This document shows positions 33,480 to 41,478 of a stretch of DNA of 64,000 nt, piece after piece (position 1 is the first letter of the stretch; the number at the start of each line of letters is the position of its first letter). The notes under the pieces are model-generated. The model worked only from the letters and a program-made list of their open reading frames with translations, was not told where the DNA came from and ran no database searches. Both the position numbers and the translations under genes were made by a program. This stretch comes from Thermodesulfobacteriota bacterium (GTDB lineage Bacteria > Desulfobacterota > Desulfobacteria > Desulfobacterales > Desulfosudaceae): positions 47,554 through 111,553 of the forward strand of contig JBFMDX010000016.1 in assembly GCA_040753795.1 (NCBI GenBank), in the 5' to 3' direction.

Positions 33480-34418
33480 ATGGGGGGCTTGTCGACCAAA
33501 CACATCCTGGAGATGGCGTCGCTGTCGTGCGATGACATCACGCTGATCCTGGACACGGCCGTGAACATGAAGGAGATTTCAAGGCGGCCCGTCAAAAAAG
33601 TACCGACCCTGCGGGGCAAGACCGTGGTGAGCTTTTTCTATGAATCCAGTACCCGCACCCGGGTGTCCTTCGATCTTGCCGCCAAACGCCTCAGTGCGGA
33701 TTCGGTGGCGCTGACTGCCGGGGCCAGCAGCATGACCAAGGGGGAAACGCTGGTCGATACCGTCCGGAATCTGGAGGTCATGTCCCCGGATATAATCGTT
33801 ATCCGGCACTCTTCCGCCGGCGCGCCTCACCTGCTGGCCCGCCATGTTTCCCTGCCAGTGATCAACGCCGGCGACGGCATGCACGCCCATCCCTCACAGG
33901 CCCTGCTGGACCTGATGACCGTTCGGGAGAAAAAAGGCCGCATCGCCGGTCTGCGGCTGGCCATCATCGGCGATATCGCCCGTAGCCGGGTCGCCCGGTG
34001 CAACATAGCGGGCTTTCGCAAGATGGGGGCCAGCGTCGTGGTGGCGGCGCCGCCGACCATGCTGCCGTTCGGCATCGATTCTCTGGGCGCGGAGGTGACG
34101 CACAGCGCGGATGAGGCCATTGACGGAGCGGACGTGATTATGATGTTGAGGATCCAGAAGGAGCGCCTGGCAGCCCATCTGTTTTCATCGGCGCGGGAGT
34201 ACGCCAGAACCTTCGGGCTGACGGTGGAGCGGGTGAAGCGGGCGCGTCCGGACGCGCTGATCATGCATCCCGGCCCGTTGAACCGGGGCGTGGAAATCGC
34301 GCCGGAGGTGGCTGACGGACCGTGTTCGGTGATTCTGGATCAGGTGGAAAACGGTGTGGCGGTTAGGATGGCGCTGTTTTATCTGGTATTGGGAGGCCAG
34401 CGGGATGGTGGTGATTAG
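33480..34418 (+). CDS. pyrB: Aspartate carbamoyltransferase catalytic subunit
   Basis: This gene encodes 312 residues. It shows carbamoyl-phosphate site SSTRTRVSFDLAAKRL, HPSQALLDLMT and MHPGPLNRGVEI. It makes carbamoyl-aspartate in pyrimidine synthesis. No pyrI regulatory subunit is adjacent; instead it overlaps pyrC, the common arrangement of the class that forms a complex with dihydroorotase. The overlap with pyrC is 14 bases. Confidence 0.97.
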   Translation: MGGLSTKHILEMASLSCDDITLILDTAVNMKEISRRPVKKVPTLRGKTVVSFFYESSTRTRVSFDLAAKRLSADSVALTAGASSMTKGETLVDTVRNLEVMSPDIIVIRHSSAGAPHLLARHVSLPVINAGDGMHAHPSQALLDLMTVREKKGRIAGLRLAIIGDIARSRVARCNIAGFRKMGASVVVAAPPTMLPFGIDSLGAEVTHSADEAIDGADVIMMLRIQKERLAAHLFSSAREYARTFGLTVERVKRARPDALIMHPGPLNRGVEIAPEVADGPCSVILDQVENGVAVRMALFYLVLGGQRDGGD

Positions 34419-35712
34419 AGGCGGTCGGGTGGTTGACCCGGGACATCTGGACGGGATTTACGACATTTATATTTCCGAAGGCCGGATTGTCGATATTGCC
34501 GCCCCGTCTGCCGGGGCGGCGTCTTCTCCGGCCGTGACCGAAGAAATTCAGGCCGCCGGCAAAATCGTCACGCCCGGTCTGATTGACATGCATGTTCATC
34601 TGCGGGAGCCGGGATACGAATACAAGGAGACCATCGCCACCGGCTGCCTGGCCGCGGCCTGTGGAGGATTTACGGCGGTTTGCCCCATGCCCAATACGGA
34701 GCCGGTGAATGACAGGGCCGAGGTCTGTCGGTTTATGATTTCCCAGGCGGCCGCGAGCGGGGTTGGCGTCCGCGTGCTTCCCATCGGCGCCATCAGCCGG
34801 GACCAGGAGGGGAAAGACCTGGCCGAATTCGCCGGTCTGAAAGAAGCCGGCGCTGTGGCGGTATCCGATGACGGCAAGCCGGTTTCCGATGATCTGCTCA
34901 TGCGTCGGGCCATGGAATACGCCAAAGGATTCGGCCTGCCGGTTATTTCCCACTGCGAGGTGGTCAGCCTGGCGGCCGGGGGCGCCATGAACGAGGGACT
35001 GGCGTCGACGCGGCTGGGGCTGGCCGGGATCCCCAACGCGGCGGAACGCATCATGGTGGAACGGGACATCGCCCTGTGCGAACTGACCGGCGCCGCGTTG
35101 CATATCGCCCACGTAAGCGCCCGGGAGTCAGTCCGGGCCATAAGGGAGGCAAAAAAAAGAGGCGTGCCGGTGACGGCGGAAACAGCGCCCCATTTTTTCA
35201 TGCTGACGGACGAAGCGGTGGGGGAATATGACACGGCCGCCAAGGTCAACCCGCCCCTGCGGTCGGAAGCGGACCGGGAAGCCGTCTGTGAGGGGCTGGC
35301 CGATGGCACCATTGACGCCATTGCCAGCGATCACGCGCCTCATTCCGTCATGGAAAAAGAGGTGGAGTTCGATCTCGCGGCCAACGGCATCAGCGGACTG
35401 GAGACTTCTCTGGCATTGTCCCTGTCGCTGGTAAGGCGCAACCTGATCTCCATCAGCCGCCTGGTGGAGGCCATGTCGCTTGCCCCGGCCCGGATTCTGG
35501 GTCTTCCCGGCGGTCTGGCCGTCGGCGGTCCCGCGGATATTACCGTGATCGATCCGGATATGGCCTGGCGGGTGGATGCGGCATCGTTCCGTTCCCTGGG
35601 AAAGAATACGCCGTTCGATCGATGGGAGCTTCAGGGAAAGGCGGTTCTGACCATGGTGGGCGGCCGGGTCGTATACTACGGGCTGGCGCCCGGCGCCGGA
35701 CGCTGCCGATAG
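34405..35712 (+). CDS. pyrC: Dihydroorotase
   Basis: This gene encodes 435 residues from the ATG at 34405, which has GGAGG about 10 bases before it. Metal ligands are HVH in DMHVHLREPGYEYKETI, then SHCEVVS, HIAHVSA and ASDHAPH. It is the type I long form. It closes carbamoyl-aspartate to dihydroorotate. The PilR-like gene starts 11 bases downstream, so pyrimidine and pilus regulation genes share a transcript. Confidence 0.96.
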   Translation: MVVIRGGRVVDPGHLDGIYDIYISEGRIVDIAAPSAGAASSPAVTEEIQAAGKIVTPGLIDMHVHLREPGYEYKETIATGCLAAACGGFTAVCPMPNTEPVNDRAEVCRFMISQAAASGVGVRVLPIGAISRDQEGKDLAEFAGLKEAGAVAVSDDGKPVSDDLLMRRAMEYAKGFGLPVISHCEVVSLAAGGAMNEGLASTRLGLAGIPNAAERIMVERDIALCELTGAALHIAHVSARESVRAIREAKKRGVPVTAETAPHFFMLTDEAVGEYDTAAKVNPPLRSEADREAVCEGLADGTIDAIASDHAPHSVMEKEVEFDLAANGISGLETSLALSLSLVRRNLISISRLVEAMSLAPARILGLPGGLAVGGPADITVIDPDMAWRVDAASFRSLGKNTPFDRWELQGKAVLTMVGGRVVYYGLAPGAGRCR

Positions 35713-35723
35713 AGGAAAAACCG

Positions 35724-37118
35724 ATGGCCGAGAAACAGGCGCATATCCTTGTCGTCGACGACGAGTTGAGCATGCGTGAACTGCTGGATGTCATGCTTTC
35801 CCGGGAAGGTTACCGAATTTCCCTGGCGGAGGACGGCCGCAAGGCCATCGCCATGATCGGTGAGATCAAGTTTGATCTGGTGCTGTGCGATGTCCGGCTG
35901 GGAGATCTGTCCGGGATCGAGGTGCTGAAGGCCGCTAAAAAGGCCGACCCGGAAACCGTGGTGATCATGATTTCCGCTTATGCCGCAACCGAGACGGCAG
36001 TCGAAGCCATGAACGCCGGCGCCTATGATTTCGTGCCCAAGCCCCTGGACAGCAACGAACTGAAAAAAACCATCGAAAGCGCTCTTCTGCTAAAGACCGT
36101 GGAGCAGGAGAAAAAAGCCATCGATAAACGCCTTGAGAACAATCTGCACTTCCATAATATTGTCGGCGATCATCCCAAGATGCATCATATTTACCGTCTC
36201 ATCCGTCAAGTGGCCAGAACCAAGACCCGGGTTCTGATCAGCGGTGAGAGCGGCACCGGTAAGGAGTTGATCGCCCGCGCCATTCACCGGGAGAGCGCCC
36301 GCACCGACAAACCGTTTGTAGTGGTCAACTGCGGCGGGATTCCGGAGAATTTGATGGAAAGCGAACTGTTCGGTCACAAGAAAGGTTCCTTTACCGGCGC
36401 GACCAACGACAAAAAGGGTCTTTTCACCATGGCCCATTCCGGGACGATTTTTCTGGATGAAATCGGGGAATTGAGCCTGCCCCTGCAGGTCAAGCTCCTG
36501 CGCGTTGTCCAGGACGGTGCGTTCAAACAGGTCGGCGGCACCGAGGATATCGTGGTGGACGCCAGGATTCTGGCCGCTACCAACAAGAATTTGTCCAAGG
36601 AAGTTATCGCGGGCAATTTCCGCGAAGATTTGTTTTACCGGTTGAACGTGATCGAACTGAAAGTCCCGCCTTTACGTGAGCGCAAGAGTGACATCCGACT
36701 GCTGGCGCAGTACTATCTGGAAAAATTTTCCGCCGAATTCGACAAAAAGGTCTCCAAGATATCATCTTATGCTATTGATATGTTGGAGAAATATGATTTT
36801 CCGGGAAATGTCCGCGAACTGGAGAACCTGATCGAGCGCAGCGTCGCCCTGACGGAAACCAATATCATTCTGCCGGAGAGCCTGTCGATTTCAACCTACA
36901 AACGGCGCTGGATCGAAGGGCTTCCGGGAAGGCGGTTCGATCTGGATGAGGTGACCAACGGCGTTCAACTCGACGAGATTCTGTCGGAAATTGAAAAAGC
37001 CTATCTGAATAAAGCCATGGAGGTCAGCGGCGGCAACAAGAACCGGGCCTGCGAACTTCTGGGGATCAGCCCGCGTTCTTTTCGCTATCGGCTTGACAAA
37101 TTGGATCTGGAACGATAA
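35724..37118 (+). CDS. pilR: PilR-like sigma-54-dependent response regulator
   Basis: This gene encodes 464 residues from the ATG at 35724 (AGAGGAAAA upstream). The receiver domain (1-120) has the phosphoacceptor Asp56 (VLCDVRLGD). The AAA+ domain has Walker A GESGTGKE near 174, the sigma-54 contact loop GSFTGATN (a GAFTGA variant) and Walker B GTIFLDEIGEL. The C-terminal Fis-type HTH (NKAMEVSGGNKNRACELLGI) binds DNA. Its stop is 270 bases before a perfect -24/-12 promoter and 475 bases before pilA, so it most likely activates pilA. No PilS-type sensor kinase is next to it, unlike the usual pilSR pair. Confidence 0.88.
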   Translation: MAEKQAHILVVDDELSMRELLDVMLSREGYRISLAEDGRKAIAMIGEIKFDLVLCDVRLGDLSGIEVLKAAKKADPETVVIMISAYAATETAVEAMNAGAYDFVPKPLDSNELKKTIESALLLKTVEQEKKAIDKRLENNLHFHNIVGDHPKMHHIYRLIRQVARTKTRVLISGESGTGKELIARAIHRESARTDKPFVVVNCGGIPENLMESELFGHKKGSFTGATNDKKGLFTMAHSGTIFLDEIGELSLPLQVKLLRVVQDGAFKQVGGTEDIVVDARILAATNKNLSKEVIAGNFREDLFYRLNVIELKVPPLRERKSDIRLLAQYYLEKFSAEFDKKVSKISSYAIDMLEKYDFPGNVRELENLIERSVALTETNIILPESLSISTYKRRWIEGLPGRRFDLDEVTNGVQLDEILSEIEKAYLNKAMEVSGGNKNRACELLGISPRSFRYRLDKLDLER

Positions 37119-37266
37119 TATATAAATTGTTATCGATACTGAAAAATGGCGGGTATCCGAAAACGACGAGTATCCTCTGGCAAAATTATTAAAAAATCCG
37201 TCAATGAAGACAGCGATTATGGGACCGATCATGACTATCCGGGTGGACAATTTTCGCGTCGATGAT

Positions 37267-37289
37267 GACAATAATTGTCGTTTCCTGTC
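37267..37289 (+). promoter_or_regulatory. Candidate PilR enhancer site
   Basis: A perfect palindrome GACAATAATTGTC (37267-37279) runs into TGTC-N6-TGTC (37276-37289). It is about 115 bases upstream of the -24 element, the right place for an NtrC-family enhancer. TGTC repeats are reminiscent of described PilR sites in Pseudomonas. Confidence 0.55.
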
Positions 37290-37387
37290 TTTCAGCGTTG
37301 TGCCGGTGTTTTCGGCAAAAAGGATGCTTGTTTGTTTTTTCAGGGAAAACAAGTGGTTTTGTACTTAACCGACAACCTGCTGCTAAA

Positions 37388-37403
37388 TGGCACCCTTATT
37401 GCA
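37388..37403 (+). promoter_or_regulatory. Sigma-54 (-24/-12) promoter of pilA
   Basis: TGGCAC-N5-TTGCA is an exact match to the sigma-54 consensus, with the GG to GC spacing of 10 bases. Transcription should start near 37415, giving a leader of about 180 bases before the pilA ATG. rpoN lies in the same window and a PilR-like activator is directly upstream. Confidence 0.92.
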
Positions 37404-37593
37404 TATGGGAAAGGCAACGTCAGGAAAAATGAACGGAGCCAAAACAAGAGAGGGAAATATCCTAAATTAAACACGGCTTGATTTAAACTAGAAACATATA
37501 TGAAAGGAGGGAGGAGGCGTAAAAAAGGTTCAAAATACAGGGTAAATGGTACATTTCAAAAGAACTCAAACCAAAGGCATAAAGGAGACAACC

Positions 37594-38007
37594 ATGTTAC
37601 GTAAACTTCAGTTGAAAAAAGGCACCCAGGGTTTTACATTGATCGAATTGATGATCGTTATCGCCATCATCGGTATTCTGGCGGCTATCGCTATCCCCAA
37701 CTTCATCGCTTACCGGAATAAATCCTTCTGCAGCCAGGCGGAATCCGATGCCAACAACATCGCCGCCGCCCTGTCGGATCATTTTTCCATTCCGTCCAAT
37801 ACCGATCTTCCTGCCAACACTTCTACTTGGGCAACCAATCTCTGCACCGGCCAAAACACTGCTGACGTTGAGGCGGCGGATCCCAACCTGAACATTACCG
37901 TTCTGGTTACTGACGCATCCGGAAGATGTCCGGTAGATTACCGGAATGCCGCCGGCGGCGCCTGGGGTACCGATTCCTTTATTTTCACCAAGACGCTGGA
38001 AATTTAA
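37594..38007 (+). CDS. pilA: Type IV major pilin PilA
   Basis: This gene encodes 137 residues from the ATG at 37594, with AAAGGAG 7 bases upstream. The type III signal ends in G13, cleaved before F14 (FTLIELMIVIAIIGILAAIA), with the essential Glu at mature +5. A full-length type IVa pilin follows, longer than the short Geobacter-type pilin. The globular part has three Cys (C46, C84, C112); a C84-C112 loop is possible. The gene has its own sigma-54 promoter and strong terminator. A strong RBS and monocistronic layout fit high expression. Confidence 0.96.
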   Translation: MLRKLQLKKGTQGFTLIELMIVIAIIGILAAIAIPNFIAYRNKSFCSQAESDANNIAAALSDHFSIPSNTDLPANTSTWATNLCTGQNTADVEAADPNLNITVLVTDASGRCPVDYRNAAGGAWGTDSFIFTKTLEI

Positions 38008-38024
38008 CTTTATCTGCTGACGAG

Positions 38025-38061
38025 AAAAAGGGCGGGCCGTTGCGGCCCGCCCTTTTTTTAT
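38025..38061 (+). terminator. Intrinsic terminator of pilA
   Basis: AAAAAGGGCGGGCCG pairs with CGGCCCGCCCTTTTT around a three-base loop, and T residues continue to 38059. This is a very strong hairpin 18 bases after the pilA stop. Confidence 0.95.
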
Positions 38062-38144
38062 TTTGCCTGTACCCGTAAAAATTGATTATATTACAAAATA
38101 ACTTCTGAAAATTAAACCGAACAACCGCCATCATCAATTTATAT

Positions 38145-40268
38145 ATGACCGTAATTGAGAACAGCATCAACACCAAGGTCTCCGGTCGCCGCCGGTCGTT
38201 GATGGCGCTGGCCGTTCTGGTGTGTTTGATCCTTCCCATCTATTCCAACACGTTTGATGTTCCCTGGCATTATGACGACCAGCCGAACATTCTGGCCAAC
38301 GAGCGGTTGCATTTGACTTCCCTGGATACCTCATCAATCCGGGAGACTTTTTTCGCTCAGCCGGGCCGGCAACGCTTGTTCCGGCCTCTTCCCAACCTTT
38401 CCTTCGCTATAAACTGGTTTTTCGGCGGTGACGATCCCGCCGGATATCATACCGTCAATATGACCGTTCATATTCTGACGGCTTTTTTTTTGTATCTGAC
38501 GGTTTATCAGATATTCAACACGCCGCTGCTCCTGTCGCAGTTTTCCAGGGATGATGTTTTTTCTGTTTCCCTGTTTAGCGCCGTCCTGTGGGCGATCAAT
38601 CCTATTCAAACCCAAGCGGTCACATATATCGTTCAGCGCATGGCGCAGATGGCCGCCTTGTTTTATGTGGCCGGCATGTATTTTTATCTGAAGGCCAGAT
38701 TACGTTCATCCCGATTCGCGATGGTTTACCGGGCACTGGTGGCGCTGATGTTTCTCTGCGCTGTTTTCTCAAAGGAAAACGCCATCATGTTCCCGGTAGC
38801 ACTATTGCTGATGGAGACACTGTTGTTTGACTCTCCGAAGGGGGCAAAATCCCGGCAGCGTATTTTACTCTGGGGCGGCATTATCCTGATCGTCGGTATT
38901 GCCGGTATCTTTGTTTTTGTCCCTTTCAATCCATTGGTCTTTCTGGAGAGCTATCACTTCCGGTCTTTTTCTTTTCAAGAGCGGATCCTGTCGGAACCGC
39001 GGATTGTACTCTTTTATCTGTCTCAAATATTTTTTCCGCTTCCTTCCCGGTTATCTTTGGCGCACGACTTTTCTCTTTCACGCTCCCTGTTTGATCCCCC
39101 GATCACTTTTCTGGCTGTTTTTTCAATCCTCGGTCTGATCGCTGCGGCGATATTGTTTCGTCGCCGCCGGCCTTTATTCTCTTTCGCGACCCTGTTTTTT
39201 TTCGTCAATCATATTGTGGAATCTTCGATTTTTCCGCTGGAACTAATGTTTGAACATCGCAATTATCTGCCTTCTTTGTTTTTGTTTATGCCGGTCGCGG
39301 TCGGGGTTCGATGTCTGATGAATCGCTGTCGCCATGACCGCCGTATTGACTACCCGGCCATAGCGGTCTGTATTCCGGCGGTTATCGTGGCCCTGGGCAT
39401 GTTTACCTATGAGCGAAACGCGGTCTGGGGATCTACGGTTGTCCTGTGGTATGACGCCATGAAAAAAGCGCCCAAACAGGCCGGACCGGTCAATAACATC
39501 GCCACCTATATCGGCTGGGGGAAGGACGCTTCTCCGCGGGAAAAGGAAGTGGCCATCGGGTTGTTTAACCGGGCCGCGACCATGGATCATCCCACGCCCA
39601 ACTTCCGGGCCAGAATTTATGATAATATCGGTGTGTTGTCGGCGGAGCTGGGGAAATCGGGGCAGGCGGAAGAGGCTTACCGTACGGCCATCGGGCTGGA
39701 TCCTCAATTCCTGAAAGCAAGGCATAACCTGGCCCGACTGCTGGCGGCCACGGCCCAGTGGGAAAAAGCCCTGACCGCGGCGGATGAGTTGATCGTCGCC
39801 TCCCGGGGAAAAGCCCTCCCGGATTATTATGAAACGCGGGGATTGATCCGGTTATGGATGGACGAACCCGAAAACGCCCTGGCCGATTTGAATCAGTCGC
39901 TGAACATGTCCCCTTTCCGTTCACCGGTGACGTTGCTGTATGCCGGGTGCGCCTTGAGCCGCACGGGCCGATACGAAATGGCCGAGCGGTTCTACAAGTT
40001 GTCTCAAAACCGGCAGCCGCCGCAGATTCTGGTCTGTTTTTTCCTGATTGAAAACAGCGCCAGGGCCGGGGACCAGGCGGCTGCTGAACAGTTCGCACGG
40101 GTTTTGTTCTCCGAGAAGAATGTTTATGATATACTGAAAACCTTTAAGAAACTTCCGGAGCCCGGACGAACGGCGCCTCTGGACAAGGCCCTGGTGGCGC
40201 CGATAATCAAAACCGTTTATCAGGCCATCGGCCGGGAAGCAGAAGAAAAGGCGATATTGCCCAGATGA
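38145..40268 (+). CDS. TMTC-like GT-C membrane protein with C-terminal TPR repeats
   Basis: This gene encodes 707 residues. After a short basic start, about 10-11 hydrophobic helices reach to about residue 430. The first extracytoplasmic loop (IYSNTFDVPWHYDDQPNILAN) carries the double Asp typical of GT-C O-mannosyltransferase/TMTC-like proteins. The tail holds TPR units (RIYDNIGVLSAELGKSGQAE, FLKARHNLARLLAATAQWEK, LPDYYETRGLIRLWMDEPEN). Directly after pilA it is a candidate for pilin or surface-protein glycosylation, by position only. A weak ribosome-binding site precedes the ATG. Confidence 0.82.
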   Translation: MTVIENSINTKVSGRRRSLMALAVLVCLILPIYSNTFDVPWHYDDQPNILANERLHLTSLDTSSIRETFFAQPGRQRLFRPLPNLSFAINWFFGGDDPAGYHTVNMTVHILTAFFLYLTVYQIFNTPLLLSQFSRDDVFSVSLFSAVLWAINPIQTQAVTYIVQRMAQMAALFYVAGMYFYLKARLRSSRFAMVYRALVALMFLCAVFSKENAIMFPVALLLMETLLFDSPKGAKSRQRILLWGGIILIVGIAGIFVFVPFNPLVFLESYHFRSFSFQERILSEPRIVLFYLSQIFFPLPSRLSLAHDFSLSRSLFDPPITFLAVFSILGLIAAAILFRRRRPLFSFATLFFFVNHIVESSIFPLELMFEHRNYLPSLFLFMPVAVGVRCLMNRCRHDRRIDYPAIAVCIPAVIVALGMFTYERNAVWGSTVVLWYDAMKKAPKQAGPVNNIATYIGWGKDASPREKEVAIGLFNRAATMDHPTPNFRARIYDNIGVLSAELGKSGQAEEAYRTAIGLDPQFLKARHNLARLLAATAQWEKALTAADELIVASRGKALPDYYETRGLIRLWMDEPENALADLNQSLNMSPFRSPVTLLYAGCALSRTGRYEMAERFYKLSQNRQPPQILVCFFLIENSARAGDQAAAEQFARVLFSEKNVYDILKTFKKLPEPGRTAPLDKALVAPIIKTVYQAIGREAEEKAILPR

Positions 40269-41422
40269 GCGGATCCAGACGCATTAAACCCCATCCGTTC
40301 CGTGTGTACTATGTGCCGGTACTGTTGCTGGCCCTGGCCGGTTTACTCGATTCCGCTTACCTCTCCTATTCTCATTACCGGGTTTATACGGATATTTCGT
40401 ACAGCAGTTTCTGCGCCGTTTCCAAGGCCATCAACTGCGATACGGTGTCTCAAAGCCCTTATGCGATTTTTCTGGATATTCCGGTGCCGGTCTGGGGCGT
40501 TATCGGCTACCTGTTTCTGGTGATACTGGTCGTTTTTGCCGGTCTGGACAAGAGCCGCGATAAATCCGGGTGGACGCTGCTGACGGTCATCTGCGGCGCT
40601 TATTCGGCGTACAGTATTGTGCTGGCGCTGATTTCCAACTATCTCATCCACAGTTACTGCATCATGTGCATCGCCAGCTACGGGATAAATTTCGCCCTGC
40701 TGGTATACTGCTGGCTGATCCGGCGCCGGTTTTCCGTGGATCCTTTCTGGAAAGGGTTATACGGCGATGCGCTGTTTTTCGCCTCGCTGCCGAAACACCA
40801 GGTGGTCACAGGCATTTTCGGACTGGCGGTAATATCGACGCTGGTGTTTCTTCCGGAATACTGGAAGATGGGCTACGGCACTTTGAATATAAATCTTCCC
40901 CACGGGATGACGGAAGACGGGCATCCCTGGATCGGTGCTGAAAACCCGGAACTGACGATCGTTGAGTTTACGGACTATCTTTGTTTCCAGTGCCGGAAGA
41001 TGCATTATTACTTAAGAAGACTTGTTGAGGCCCATCCGGATAAGATTCGCCTGGTACACCGGCATTTTCCGGTTGATAATAAATTTAATCCCCTTATCAA
41101 GGACAAGTTTCACGTCGGGTCGGGCAAATTGGCCCTGCTGGCCATTTATGCCGCTCAAAAGGGAAAATTCTGGGAAGCAAGCGACCTGTTGTTCCAGGTT
41201 CCCCGGGAGAACCTGCCTCTGCCCGCGGTGGCTGAAATGACCGGGTTGGACGCTAGAGAACTGGCCTGGGCATTGCGGAGCGAGTGGATCAGATACCTGC
41301 TGCTGAATGATATCCGGGAAGGGCTGAAACTGGGGGTGGTTGGAACCCCCACTTATGTAATCAACAATGAAATGTATCTGGGTATTATTCCCCAGCATGT
41401 TGTCAGCGCGATCGTTGATTGA
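40265..41422 (+). CDS. VKOR-DsbA-like fusion, disulfide-bond forming protein
   Basis: This gene encodes 385 residues and starts on the previous stop (ATGA). The N-terminal vitamin K epoxide reductase domain has membrane helices, the loop pair C50/C58 and the quinone-side CIMC (C132-C135). A last helix (~180-198) leads to a periplasmic thioredoxin/DsbA-like domain with C240FQC243, followed by a cis-Pro loop (GVVGTPTYVINN). All active cysteines are present. It should oxidise exported proteins and pass electrons to quinone in one polypeptide. Substrates may include the pilin and the Cys-rich pilY1-like protein, which is inference. Confidence 0.93.
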   Translation: MSGSRRIKPHPFRVYYVPVLLLALAGLLDSAYLSYSHYRVYTDISYSSFCAVSKAINCDTVSQSPYAIFLDIPVPVWGVIGYLFLVILVVFAGLDKSRDKSGWTLLTVICGAYSAYSIVLALISNYLIHSYCIMCIASYGINFALLVYCWLIRRRFSVDPFWKGLYGDALFFASLPKHQVVTGIFGLAVISTLVFLPEYWKMGYGTLNINLPHGMTEDGHPWIGAENPELTIVEFTDYLCFQCRKMHYYLRRLVEAHPDKIRLVHRHFPVDNKFNPLIKDKFHVGSGKLALLAIYAAQKGKFWEASDLLFQVPRENLPLPAVAEMTGLDARELAWALRSEWIRYLLLNDIREGLKLGVVGTPTYVINNEMYLGIIPQHVVSAIVD

Positions 41423-41478
41423 TTCAATTTCACGCCGCTTTTCATAAAGCCGACAGGAATAACCGAAATGGGGTCCCG

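Larger units (their letters stand above)
37119..37593 (+). promoter_or_regulatory. 475-bp regulatory region upstream of pilA
   Basis: This gene-free stretch holds a palindromic candidate activator site, a sigma-54 promoter and a leader of about 180 bases. The AT-rich start (37119-37260) has no recognised element. Short ORFs inside it (for example 37275-37481) lack ribosome-binding sites and recognisable content. Confidence 0.8.

Noticed and set aside
37500..37604. Basic 34-codon leader ORF (MKGGRRRKKGSK...) overlapping the pilA start
   Set aside because: The purine-rich leader creates Lys/Arg/Gly codons by chance; it has no convincing ribosome-binding site of its own.
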